Below, one piece after another: positions 31,986-41,465 of a stretch of DNA of 64,000 nucleotides. The DNA comes from Gracilaria gracilis (lineage: Eukaryota > Rhodophyta > Florideophyceae > Gracilariales > Gracilariaceae). The notes under the pieces are model-generated. The model saw only the letters and a program-made list of their open reading frames with translations. It ran no database searches and was not told the DNA's origin. The stretch lies in assembly GCA_030374805.1 (NCBI GenBank), contig JARGSG010000005.1:372001-436000 (forward strand). The letters run 5' to 3'. Each line of letters starts with the position of its first letter. The stretch's first letter is position 1. Position numbers and translations under genes: made by a program.

Positions 31986-32023
31986 CTTGGCGTCTGGGAC
32001 TTTCGGGATTTTCGGACGGACCC
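31986..32023 (-). repeat. Right terminal inverted repeat of Harbinger-like element
   Basis: Reverse complement of the left terminal repeat (35 of 38), followed by ATT at 32024-32026. Confidence 0.85.
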
Positions 32024-32026
32024 ATT

Positions 32027-32110
32027 GAGTGGGTACCTGGAAGAGCATTGACCTCTTTCAGGTATGTATTCCAATAAATACAACACCTGGAACCCCAAAG
32101 TTCCGTGTCC
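32027..32110. repeat. Spacer module S, copy 2, right part
   Basis: Continues the match to the reverse complement of 22741-22830 after the Harbinger-type element is removed. It ends at GACAAGGGTT, where a short near-palindrome (CGACAAGGGTTAACCCTCGTCG-like, 32112-32133) begins. Confidence 0.8.
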
Positions 32111-32591
32111 CCGACAAGGGTTAACCCTCGTCGAATACCCGGAAGTATTCTCTTCCGGGTTTGATTTTCCGTGAAATAGGGACCCGGAAGAGCTGTTCCA
32201 ATCGGAATACCTCTTCCATGTACCTACTTCTATCTCTTCCAGGCATCATGAAAGGCATACCCAGTAACAGTGCACCATTCTGCGACTTTTCCCGAATCAT
32301 TTCAGGTGCAAAACACTGTGCATCCGACACTAGAAATGGACATTCATTTTGATTGAAGCCGTTTCCTTCATAAGCATTCTATCAAAATAACAGTAATCTA
32401 CATCTGCCAATACAAACCAGCATAAAAGAGAAATCTCAATCTCTATGCAGAGGCAGGACTCAATAAAGTACGCTTTCAACTCGTACCACACTATGCAGTA
32501 GTAGGAAGCAGAGAAATTTTCAATGACTTCATGAGAAGGCAAGAGGTTTGACATAACTACGTTTCACAAGTCAAAGCAAGATACGGTTAAC

Positions 32592-33107
32592 ATGAAAAGA
32601 AGAAACACAATGCTACTGTGCATTCAAAGCAAGCTTTCCGCCTGCAAAGTTCAAGAATCTGGAGAATGCAATGCACACAAATTTCTTTATTGCAACGAGC
32701 CAATTCACGGAATCTGCCGAAGATCCCCAACTGCAGTCGAAATTCAAAAGTATGCACCTGGAAAGGATGTAGAAGGTTACGGAGCTCCCTGTTTTTGCAC
32801 TGAATCTGGCCTCCCGGATGAAATAAGGCCATGATTGCCTGCACAAACTGTAAATGTTCCGCAACAAGCACATTCATTCCACCGTTTGAGAAAGAACAAA
32901 AAGATAATTATTCCAATCGAGAGCTCTGATGAAGAGGGTTCCCCACTTAGAACACAATCTCATAAGCGACGTACTCTACAGCCTAGCAAGAGCAATTCTC
33001 CTGCCGCAGAACTGGCTGTTCTATTCGAGGTGGACGTTTTTCATGATTCTGATGAGGAGAAAAGTTCCGACTTTGATTTCATATTTGATCAAGAAAAATA
33101 TGTATAG
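32592..33107 (+). pseudogene. Diverged copy of the zinc-finger repeat protein
   Basis: The frame from 32592 has CNAHKFLYCNEPIHGICRRSP and EIQKYAPGKDVEGYGAP, matching CLYCTKAIHGICGRAP and EIEKYAPRKEIEGYGAP of the minus-strand gene at 22096-22659. A TGA at 32832 ends it. After a frame change the second half (to 33107) matches the acidic tail (ELAVLFEVDVFHDSDEEKSS against NLPILFNVDVIGNPD). Several Cys/His of the finger are lost, so it is unlikely to work. It lies downstream of spacer S copy 2 in the same relative orientation as the other copy. Confidence 0.6.
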
Positions 33108-33480
33108 TATTCTTCAAAAGACTAATATGGTGAACAACAACTATATGCATGGGTTGAAGTACCAATACAGTCAAAGAACGTACAATTGGAAATTGATGAT
33201 TTAGATTCTTCGTCTGTGGCGATTCTAATTGACGAATTTATTAAACTTCTGCGCAGAGTCAGTGCACATATTATGAATACAACACCAGAGAATCTTATAG
33301 AAAATCCACCTTCTGCACAACGGGTGTTCAAAACGTTCTTTAACACAAATATGCTAAATGCCTTTGCAGGTGCAGCTACAGTTGGTAGAGATGAAACCTG
33401 TGGGTCGATCGTTTGGAATCGCCATGACGCCTATGTCGTCGTACAGGCGCCACGTGGACGAAGAGACAGTGCTGATTGAT
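33108..33480 (+). other. Short coding remnant after the zinc-finger copy
   Basis: An open frame (IDDLDSSSVAILIDEFIKLL ... TPENLIENPPSAQRVFKTFF) of about 95 codons to 33477, with protein-like composition but no recognised family. Probably part of the same repeat element. Confidence 0.3.
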
Positions 33481-34913
33481 TTAATTTTTACTGGGGGATC
33501 AAGAACTGACGTTCCGCCGCCATCTCCACACGAGCTACACTCGCTCCGTCGTCGCGTTGCGTCCAATTCGTACCGCCATACCTTACCCCTGCAACACACC
33601 GTGTCAGTACGGTCATAGCGAATGCTGATGGTCCTTCGACCGTCCGATGAGGATCACCGCTTCGGACACTGCGTAGCTGCACAAACGGGGGCTCGACCGC
33701 CAAGAAACCAACCGCCGGACGTTCTCCTTCGATACGTACTGTGCACGCCGACTCGGACATCCACCAGATGTTCTCCTCCGAGACGGACCGTACGCGCCGA
33801 ATCGGACACTCGCGCGCCCTCGCAGCGAACCACCATCTGTCCGCTCATACTTATCACGGGGAGCGACCTCCGTCGGATGCATTCGTACAATGTCTGCTGC
33901 GGTCAACTTGGGAAAATTGGGCGTGGTTTCGCCCCGCCCTTTCCGGGCAAGCTTTCCGAAAGTGGGTGCCACGGCTCCCAGTTCATCGTACGGATTCGAC
34001 GCCCGCGTGGTGCATGTTACCGAACGGGTGATACCAAACGTACACCCCGCAGTCGGCGGAGCTGACAACCTGACGGCTCTGCCAGGTACGATCCAATCGG
34101 ACTTGAGCATATGCATTGTCAGGGACGTCGACATTGCTCAGACGTACACATGTGGTCTGTACAGCTATACGCCATCGCGTACGTCCCGGGTAACGCGTCA
34201 TGCGTCTTCGATCCGCCGTTCGCGTACCAGCGCGTATCGTTGGCACTCCACCCCACGTACACAGGCTCCTTTCGTCGCTCCCGCTCAGGAAATTCTGACA
34301 TGGCTTCGGCCCGCCCTTTCCGGGCAAATTTTCCGAACGGATGCGATAGCGCCCTCTCGACCAGGCGGACATAAGCGTAGTGACTTAGCGACGCTACGCG
34401 GCGCTCTGAGGGCGGAGCACAAGTCTAGGAGGGGAATCTGTAGTATAGTGGGCCCGAGTTGGTGCGTTGTGTATCCGATTGGTCGTTCATGTACAAAGAA
34501 GTAGCGCACGGTGGGGCGGTGCGGTGGCACCGCCACGTGTACTATTTGGTGGTCGAGTGCCTGGAAGGTTTCGCACAGCGTACGAGTTGGACACGTGTGC
34601 AAGTTGTATGGTGGTGAGGGGTGACAATGCAAATGAGACCGATTGTACAGTAGTCAGTAGGGGGCCTAGACCCGATATTTAGTTGTAGCTCAGATCTTCC
34701 GAGGCCCCAATCGTAAACGACAAGCATCTCCTGCCGAACGTCTTCTTCGTTAGTTTGCGATTACGATAGACCGCACGGTATATTTTACTAATGTTTCTCA
34801 GACCGTTCGTACCCTTTTGCGCGCACCTGTACGCAATTGGTGATTTCGACGGTCCACTCTCCCTTCGACCGCCTGGTGCTTCCGCCCTCCTTCACCGTTC
34901 GGAATCATTACAG
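33481..34913. other. GC-rich spacer with a repeated 33-bp motif
   Basis: Long overlapping frames on both strands, rich in Arg and Thr, look like composition effects. A 33-bp motif at 33928-33960 recurs at 34305-34337 with about three differences; its shared core is CCCGCCCTTTCCGGGCAA. No gene recognised. Confidence 0.4.
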
Positions 34914-35137
34914 TCACACGACTGTACGCTGCCGCCACTCCCGTTTCAAGACCGCTTCGGACTCTCTCCCTTTTCGTGCGTTATACCACAGGGAGGTAAG
35001 AAGAAAAAGAGGAATCATAAGATGAACATGAAGAAACAGAAAGAACGGAGGATCAAGATGAGAATAATTCAGAAAAGGAGAGAAAAGTGAGTAATGAAGG
35101 TAGTTATCAACGACGACGAGAGCGAGTAGAATCTTTA

Positions 35138-35531
35138 CTATGAAGACTTCATGCGATGTGCCGAGATAAATGTTTCTCTTATGATCCTTCCATGATTCAT
35201 AGCTTGGTTGAATTTGTTGTAAATTTCTAAGTTCCGCTTCGTTAACGCGGTGGCGAAGTTCTGTCTTCCGGGAATCCATTGCCTTATCGATATCTCCTTG
35301 CTCTCGAAAAAGTCTCTTATGGCCAAATGGTAGCGACAGAGACAATAGTCCTTCCCATCATGAAGGGTTGTCGTAGTTGAGTACAATTTTCTTGAGTCAA
35401 ATGTGAGAATGAACAGGAGTGAGACTGTGGCGGCGTACATCACTTTGAGCCTTTCGGCCATTAAGGATCCTCTGTCACCGGACGTTGCTCCAGCTAGAAT
35501 TTCAGTTCCAAAGGACGAGTATAAAACTCTT
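35138..35531 (-). pseudogene. copia-1 RNase H C-terminal part
   Basis: A minus-strand frame, open from the insertion boundary at 35531. It has TEILAGATSGDRG (the acidic position of RNase H), then DFFESKEISIRQWIPGRQNF followed by ATALTKRN, which correspond to the I..V.T..NPAD.LTK end of copia RNase H. The frame is exactly in register with the RT half that ends at 41466. Junction codon: two bases come from 41467-41466 and one from 35531. Confidence 0.75.
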
Positions 35532-35702
35532 TATTGCGCTTCGTACGCATTCCAGAACATTGTTTTTAGAACCAAGATAGAGTAGTTTTGGAAAGCCTGC
35601 GTTGCGATGCAGCGTTTCTTTCGCTACATGTAGGAGATTGCTACGCATCGAGCGTAGTCATCGAGTGAAACCGAGTCCCTCTTTCGCGAACGTCGTGTTT
35701 GC
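35532..35702 (-). repeat. B repeat, outer copy
   Basis: 171 bases, nearly identical to 36200-36371. Each contains GATTGCTACGCATCGAGCGT and an internal small palindrome. Confidence 0.9.
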
Positions 35703-35789
35703 TTCCTACATGAGCGCCGTAGAAACGTAATTGAAATCAAGAAAAAGAGCACGACTAAAGAAAATTATAAAAGGGACTGGGAGCCTGGG

Positions 35790-36199
35790 TTCAAAAACAC
35801 GGTTCGAACGACCAACTAAACACCAAGAACAAGAAAACCACCAACTGGCAACCAGGAAACAGCGAAAACCACAATTTAAAAGATACCAGAACGGTTGATG
35901 AAAGAAACGGTAAACCACGAGACAGTTTGATGGCGACAAGACAGTTTCACGGAGACCAGAGATTCGGAGTCTTATAGCCTCTACATGAGTTGCAGGCTGG
36001 CAAGGTTGAACCAGGATTTGAAAGCTGGGTGCCACCTCCATCATCGGCAATTCGAATTGTGCAACCTACGCAAACGGTCCTGACTCCAATATAACAGCCA
36101 TCTTTTGTAACCCAATCATTCTCGACCAAACGTCATGAGTACGACAGCAAACGTAATGCTATCGACAGCTCCAAATAAATCAACATCCTATTTCCCCAT
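35790..36199 (-). repeat. A repeat, inner copy
   Basis: About 410 bases nearly identical to 41057-41465, in direct orientation. An 87-base unique segment (35703-35789) separates it from the outer B copy. Confidence 0.9.
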
Positions 36200-36371
36200 T
36201 ATTGCGCTTCGTACGCATTCCAGAACATTGTGTTTAGAACCAAGATAGAGTAGTTTTGGAAAGCCTGCGTTGCGATGCAAGCGTTTTTTTCGCTACATGT
36301 AGGAGATTGCTACGCATCGAGCGTAGTCATCGAGTGGAACCGAGTCCCTCTTTTTCAAACGTCGTGTTTGC
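36200..36371 (-). repeat. B repeat, inner copy
   Basis: 172 bases, pairs with 35532-35702; starts immediately after the A repeat. Confidence 0.9.
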
Positions 36372-36420
36372 GTCCCAACCCACACTGAGAGTGTTTAACT
36401 TGATATGGGTTCTGGAGTTT

Positions 36421-37356
36421 TTACTTTCGTGAGTACTCCGTGCAATCGTCTAACAGCTTCTGGAATTGCTGTGAGAATTGGTTAACTATTTCTTGTGTAA
36501 AAGAAGATACACTCATGCTTGTTACTGCTGCTCTTCCGTTTGTCAAGTAGAGCTGTAACGATGAGAAGGACTTCCAACGGCCCGTTATGGCGATAGTCTT
36601 CGCCGAATGCCCAGCCAAAAAGCCAGAAAGAGCACCCTCGATTCTTTCTGAATGGGTAGTAAAACGCCTAGCGTCCAATCCAAAGTACGAGGCGCCTTCC
36701 TTGAACAAGGCATTGTACTTTGTGTACAAAACATCAAAGAGCTTAGGCGATGATAGCTGTTGACCACTCTTCATATAACTTCGCAGTACCAAGATAAGTG
36801 ATCTGTCTCGTAGCGGAGTGAACTGCATTGGTCCTGTCTTTGAGTTCTTGATGTTAATTCCAACAGTTGCCATACCAGAATGAGTCGCTCTGATCCCTTC
36901 GGGAAAAATTACATCAGAAACTCGGAGTGCAAGGACCTCTGAGGCTCTCATGTACGATCCCCATTGTATGCACAAGGCCACGGCACAAGGTACACAATTG
37001 TTTTTCACAAAGAACTGAGCAAATGCAGTCATAAATTTTCTCGTAAGAGGTAAGGCAGAAACAGGCGGTGTGACTTTGTTCCATTCTTCGAGAGCTCGTC
37101 GTGATAACCCAAGACCTGATCGAAGCGATGGGCGACACAGCTGCAGAAAGGACAATACATAAATCATTTGCTGGCGATGCCCTGGGGTGGGCTTGTGCCG
37201 ATATTCTTCGTGGATGTAATCGACAAGGCACTCGTCTTGTTCTTGCACAGTGCATGGTGTTATTCGAACAGAGTTCAAAAAGGTTCTGTAAGCGGACTGG
37301 TAAAGGCTTCTTGTCCTCGGAGAAATTGTCAGGGAAATCAGTGGATAGTGATGCAA
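36421..37356 (-). CDS. Tyrosine recombinase of the Ngaro-type element
   Basis: A 311-codon frame. The N-terminal SAM-like/core-binding part is followed by a catalytic part with GSYMRASEVLALRVSDV (first Arg), RRFTTHSERIEGALSGF (His-x-x-Arg), TGRWKSFSSLQLYLTNG (Trp and the nucleophile Tyr). All members of the R..HxxR..W..Y set are visible. It would insert the circular cDNA by strand exchange. Catalytic residues and length suggest this copy could be active, although its upstream neighbours are damaged. Confidence 0.85.
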   Translation of the reverse strand: MHHYPLISLTISPRTRSLYQSAYRTFLNSVRITPCTVQEQDECLVDYIHEEYRHKPTPGHRQQMIYVLSFLQLCRPSLRSGLGLSRRALEEWNKVTPPVSALPLTRKFMTAFAQFFVKNNCVPCAVALCIQWGSYMRASEVLALRVSDVIFPEGIRATHSGMATVGINIKNSKTGPMQFTPLRDRSLILVLRSYMKSGQQLSSPKLFDVLYTKYNALFKEGASYFGLDARRFTTHSERIEGALSGFLAGHSAKTIAITGRWKSFSSLQLYLTNGRAAVTSMSVSSFTQEIVNQFSQQFQKLLDDCTEYSRK

Positions 37357-37610
37357 TAAATCTTGCCTGGTAGGTCGAAGAGCTTTGTTCGGTTGACAAG
37401 TTCTGTTTGGGTCTTCCGCATGATTCCCATGTGCCTACTTGCTGTCCCTTCTTTACGTATGACCGGACGGTTTTGGAGCGACTTTCCCCATTGACGCTCG
37501 AAGGATACGTGAAGTAGACTGAGTCCAGATTCATCAGGTTCTTCAAATCTAGACTCATCCGGATTGCGCGATCTGGCATATGCCACAGCCCGGTTGTACA
37601 GCAAGGGCGG

Positions 37611-38429
37611 CTACATTCTTCCCACCACTTGCCAGCTACGTGATGGACCATCGGCGGGATTAATATGAGTAGAGATGTGTAGGAAGAGAGGCTTTAGGTC
37701 ATGAGCAAAGCACAGAGCCCCATACCTCCTGCAAGGAAGGCACATGCTTGATGAAGAAGACCGTCCCTTCCGGAAAGCCCCAATAGTCACCAGAGAATCA
37801 GAAAGAAGCAGAATTTGGCGACCAGTTATATCAAAGGATATGGCCCATTCTAGAGCAAGAACAGCTGTGTGAGCTTCGAGGGCATTAATATGCTCCCTTC
37901 TTTGCCACCTATGCACAAAGGCCGTTTTCCACACATGACGTTTCACAAACACAGAAAGGGTAGCGTTGGCTTTACTATCATCCAAGCTGTCATTGAAGGC
38001 GAGAGCGGTGCGCTTAGAGACCCAATACGGCGAAACATCTGTGTATACTACTGCCCCGGCGGTCTTTGAGGCATCGAAAACAATTACCCGGTTCCAGTGA
38101 CTTCGATTGATGCGTATTCCAGAGAGTGGAATGAGCTTTTCCAACAAGATCAGCTCTCGGTGAACCGCTGCCTCAATTGAGTTGTTGACCTTTGTTGGCT
38201 CCTCGAGGTATTGAAAGGTGCGATAAAGCACAGAAAGTAGGGGTCTGCACCCTAAGGCAATCCAGATGAGCCGTCCAACCGTCGATCGGGTAAGTGGCTC
38301 GGTTAACGGAAGCCTGATGGCTTTGGAAACGACTTGAAGAGCCGAGCGGAGCTTCTCTAGTTTCGGACGCACGATGTTGCGTCGAAAATACCATTTCCAT
38401 CCCAGAAATGGTAGCTGATCTCTTTCCAA
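37611..38429 (-). CDS. RNase H domain of the Ngaro-type element
   Basis: A 272-codon frame starting MERDQLPFLGWKWYF. RNase H residues: VIVFDASKTAGAVVYTD (first Asp), HINALEAHTAVLALEWAI (Glu), LLLSDSLVTIGAFRKG (second Asp), and ISTHINPADGPSRSW (final Asp). DIRS-order elements place this domain between RT and recombinase, as here. It is separated from the RT frame by a short stretch with stops (38430-38490). Confidence 0.75.
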   Translation of the reverse strand: MERDQLPFLGWKWYFRRNIVRPKLEKLRSALQVVSKAIRLPLTEPLTRSTVGRLIWIALGCRPLLSVLYRTFQYLEEPTKVNNSIEAAVHRELILLEKLIPLSGIRINRSHWNRVIVFDASKTAGAVVYTDVSPYWVSKRTALAFNDSLDDSKANATLSVFVKRHVWKTAFVHRWQRREHINALEAHTAVLALEWAISFDITGRQILLLSDSLVTIGAFRKGRSSSSSMCLPCRRYGALCFAHDLKPLFLHISTHINPADGPSRSWQVVGRM

Positions 38430-38489
38430 GTGCCCAATTGGAGATGACTTTTTGCGTTTTATTGGAAGCTTATTTCTTTTAAGAACGGA

Positions 38490-40316
38490 TTAGGTAGCAT
38501 GTTGGAGTCGAGAGGCTCCATCATCAGGCCATCCAACAAGGGCGAGGTTTAGGTCGTCAATCATATGAAGAATCAGGACGGTGCGTTTTGTTAACTCTAC
38601 AACACCTTTGTGTCGATGCAGCAAAATTGGAGCGGGAAAGGTGTAACTAGATCCAAATAGACGTGGGGTTTCACGAAAGGAGTGAAAGGCTTCGAGATAG
38701 CAAGACTCGACGAACTTGTGGCCAATGAACACCGACCATTTGAAACCCATTGGCAAGGTTCGTTGGCATGGGCGTAACTTGTCGTTCTGTTTTGGTGTGA
38801 ATCCCAAGGTGTGCTTGATCTTACGCTGTAGCGGTCCGGGAAGGTTCCCGAAGGCTATTGTGGTGAGTGGAAACAAGGAAGCCTGCTTAGATGGGAGCCG
38901 AATGTTGTGAAACATGTTGGCTACATCCAAGAAGAAACCTGACAGAGGCGGTGTAGACTCCGAAACAGAAATGGCTTGGAAATGCCCTGGGTTTGGAAGA
39001 AGCACATGTCGGGCGTCAGGCAGAAAAAGATTTTGAACGCGAGGCCAACGGATTAGCCTGTCTCTGTTTTGATCTTTGATCACCGCAAATGATGTCATGG
39101 TACTGGCTTCCGCAAGCTCTCTGTACTCTTCGTCTTCATTTTCAACGGCTGACCACTGCAGCATATCTGACATTGAAAGTCGCAAAAGCACCTTCGAGTA
39201 TTCTCCAGGAACGCAGTGAACTTTTGACGGCGGAATTACTGAGGCGGACACGAAGGACTTAATGTTTTCAACCATTTTGCGATATCCAGAGCCCTCAAAT
39301 AACCGTTGAACAGGTTCGGGCGTTCGCCTGAGCCAAAAACGAGAATCCGGAGCTGTTCTCGAAGGTAGATCAAGTCGATCGGCTCTGAACAGGGTAAAAT
39401 CGCCCCGCACGAGTCCAGTGGAAATCAAAAATCCTAGAAAAGCAATGGAATCTTGAGTGAGGGAATCTTGGGAAGAAGGAGTATGTTGATAGGGAATTGG
39501 ACGAGTTCGGAGAACAAGACTACCCATAACACCAGCACCGTAATCCTTCGAAAGCCTAAAGTGCCACCCTACGATTGAACGTACAGCCACTTGTGTTGGA
39601 AGTCGGGACACGCTTGTAGTGTCGGGAAGGGTGACGTTACCTAAGAAAAGAAAATCCAGAGACTGAAAGGCAGCAGATACCAGGGCACACCGGGAACCCG
39701 AGGTGCATCCCTTTTGGAAGAAAGGTGCGAGGGGGAATGTTCGAGGCCTTTGTTCGTGACGTACGCGTACGCTCCCGATATCTAGTTTCTTTCTCGGGCC
39801 GCGTTTGCTCTGGGGTGTTTCGGTTTTTGGGAGCCCGGGCGAGTTTGTCTCGTGAGACTGCGAACCGCATTTCTTGCCCAAGATGCGGCAGATATGCGTC
39901 GACTCACAATGGGTCTCATTGCTGGAACTCTGATTCCTACGTCCGGGTAGACTTCGAGTGATGGGAGAATTTGCGGCAGTGCCTCGTCTCTGCTCAGCGG
40001 GCTCGGACCTGAGGTCAGGTTCTCCACTTCGAGAAGAGCCCACAATCGACGGAGAGCTATTTCTGTCCAGGGAGCAGTGGTTATTGCTTCTTCCATGGTC
40101 ATAAAGTTTCACATGTAGAAATGAAGGCACCTTGCAAGAATTAAAGCTTCCACTTCCGAGGGAAAAGGCCTTCCGTCCGACTGGCGGGACTACCTCACAT
40201 TTCGAACAACGAACTCCATATTTAGACCTTCCTGACAAAAAGAGTGGAGAATGGAGGGACCCTTGAGCTCCTGCACATTCAGGAGAACGGATGATTTGCC
40301 CGGATATGTTCTTCAT
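38490..40316 (-). CDS. Reverse transcriptase ORF of the Ngaro-type element
   Basis: A 608-codon frame. The start ATG at 40316 overlaps the gag stop in an ATGA arrangement. The first ~200 residues are Ser/Arg-rich with no domain that I know. The RT fingers-palm part has GFFLDVANMFHNIRLP (first catalytic Asp), RTLPMGFKWSVFIGHK (the conserved P-x-G-F-x-W-S loop of DIRS-type RTs) and HMIDDLNLALVG (Y/M-x-DD catalytic pair, with Met for Tyr). It copies the element RNA. The frame is uninterrupted over its length. Confidence 0.8.
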   Translation of the reverse strand: MKNISGQIIRSPECAGAQGSLHSPLFLSGRSKYGVRCSKCEVVPPVGRKAFSLGSGSFNSCKVPSFLHVKLYDHGRSNNHCSLDRNSSPSIVGSSRSGEPDLRSEPAEQRRGTAANSPITRSLPGRRNQSSSNETHCESTHICRILGKKCGSQSHETNSPGLPKTETPQSKRGPRKKLDIGSVRVRHEQRPRTFPLAPFFQKGCTSGSRCALVSAAFQSLDFLFLGNVTLPDTTSVSRLPTQVAVRSIVGWHFRLSKDYGAGVMGSLVLRTRPIPYQHTPSSQDSLTQDSIAFLGFLISTGLVRGDFTLFRADRLDLPSRTAPDSRFWLRRTPEPVQRLFEGSGYRKMVENIKSFVSASVIPPSKVHCVPGEYSKVLLRLSMSDMLQWSAVENEDEEYRELAEASTMTSFAVIKDQNRDRLIRWPRVQNLFLPDARHVLLPNPGHFQAISVSESTPPLSGFFLDVANMFHNIRLPSKQASLFPLTTIAFGNLPGPLQRKIKHTLGFTPKQNDKLRPCQRTLPMGFKWSVFIGHKFVESCYLEAFHSFRETPRLFGSSYTFPAPILLHRHKGVVELTKRTVLILHMIDDLNLALVGWPDDGASRLQHAT

Positions 40317-41044
40317 TGGCTCGTACGTACGGGCGCTGGGCCTCCAAGCCTTACTCCAAAATCCAGGGTATCGTCATCAACTTCTGCGATCGGAACACCA
40401 GCTACATGGTGAACCTTTTGGCGCTCGGAGCTTTGGTTTCTTAAAATCAAGTCTGAGAAGGGATTAATTCGTTTTGGAGACGGCGGCGGATCATCAAGGA
40501 GCGTATTTGAAGTGGGTGCGTTATTTTTCTGTGCTAAATCTCTGCGCCCGAGAGCTGCTTTCGTTGCCGAAATCTGCCATTTCAACACCAAACTGACAAC
40601 GAATGTTTTATCAGTGGATTCAAACTCTTGAGGATAGAGATTGGCATCCAGTCTCAGGCAAGCCTTGGCAAGGTCCACCAGGCCCGAAAAATTTTCACGT
40701 GCCATATCTTCAAGTTCATCAGGAGAAAGAGAAAACATCTTTTCCATTTGAGAGGGATCGTCATCTGTGTGCTGCTGATCTTCATATGAGCCGTGCATCA
40801 GTTGCTCACGCCAAGAAAGAACAATAGCCAAAAGCTTGTACACGCTTCTAGGGGTTGTAGGATGTTGAGCACGCAAATGTTCCGGAGCTGTTGCAAACAA
40901 CCCTCGAAGCGACGAGTTGTTGGCAGCACACAATTGATCAATGCTGATGTTTTGTAGATTCGAATAGTTCATTGCAGCCCCTGCAGACGGCGTGGGCTGG
41001 ATGGCTTCAGAGTCAGACATGAAGAAGTCAAATATCCTGAGCAT
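40313..41044 (-). CDS. gag-like protein of the Ngaro-type element
   Basis: 243 codons starting MLRIFDFFMSDSEAIQPT just inside the A repeat. It has helical Leu-rich segments (AANNSSLRGLFATAPEHLRA, SVYKLLAIVLSWREQLMHG, FSGLVDLAKACLRLDANLY) and a basic middle (PPPSPKRINPF). There is no zinc knuckle. Position and helical content suggest a capsid-like gag. Its TGA overlaps the ATG of the RT ORF by one base on each side, a layout suited to termination-reinitiation. Confidence 0.65.
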   Translation of the reverse strand: MLRIFDFFMSDSEAIQPTPSAGAAMNYSNLQNISIDQLCAANNSSLRGLFATAPEHLRAQHPTTPRSVYKLLAIVLSWREQLMHGSYEDQQHTDDDPSQMEKMFSLSPDELEDMARENFSGLVDLAKACLRLDANLYPQEFESTDKTFVVSLVLKWQISATKAALGRRDLAQKNNAPTSNTLLDDPPPSPKRINPFSDLILRNQSSERQKVHHVAGVPIAEVDDDTLDFGVRLGGPAPVRTSQ

Positions 41045-41056
41045 CCAAGATCACGG

Positions 41057-41465
41057 TCGAAAACACGGTTTGAACGACCAACTAAACACAAAGAACAAAA
41101 AAACCACAAACTGGCAACCAGAAAACAGCGAAAACCACAATTTAAAAGATACCAGAACGGTTGATGAAAGAAACGGTAAACCACGAGACAGTTTGATGGC
41201 GACAAGACAGTTTCACGGAGACCAGAGATTCGGAGTCTTATAGCCTCTACATGAGTTTCAGGCTGGCAAGGTTGAACCAGGATCTGAAAGCTGGGTGCCA
41301 CTTCCATCATCGGCAATTCGAATTGTGCAACCTACGCAAACGGTCCTGACTCCAATATAACAGCCATCTTTTGTAACCCAATCATTCTCGACCAAACGTC
41401 ATGAGTACGACAGCAAACGTAATGCTGTCGACAGCTCCAAATAAATCAACATCCCATTTCCCCAT
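41057..41465 (-). repeat. A repeat, terminal copy
   Basis: Pairs with 35790-36199; its outer end (CCCCAT at 41460-41465) is the insertion boundary. Confidence 0.9.

Larger units (their letters stand above)
25894..32023. mobile_element. PIF/Harbinger-like Pack element with captured host gene fragments
   Basis: A 6,130-bp element with 38-bp terminal inverted repeats (35 of 38 matches) flanked by a 3-bp ATT duplication (25891-25893 and 32024-32026). Joining the flanks reproduces the uninterrupted sequence at 22741-23143. It encodes the two proteins typical of the superfamily, a Myb/SANT-like DNA-binding protein (+, left end) and a DDE transposase (-, right end). Between them are about 3.5 kb of host-gene fragments: glycosyltransferase-like (-), acyl-CoA synthetase (+) and PEP carboxylase (+). 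Stops in all parts show decay. Confidence 0.85.
35532..41465 (-). mobile_element. PAT/Ngaro-type tyrosine-recombinase (DIRS-order) retrotransposon
   Basis: A 5,934-bp element. In its own (minus) orientation it reads A-repeat (41465-41057), gag, RT, RNase H, tyrosine recombinase, B (36371-36200), A (36199-35790), B (35702-35532). This A - genes - B - A - B split-direct-repeat layout is diagnostic for PAT/Ngaro elements, which integrate through a circular intermediate with a tyrosine recombinase and make no target duplication. Its boundaries are fixed by the interrupted copia gene. Some frame breaks (38430-38490, 37360-37610) are present. Confidence 0.85.
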
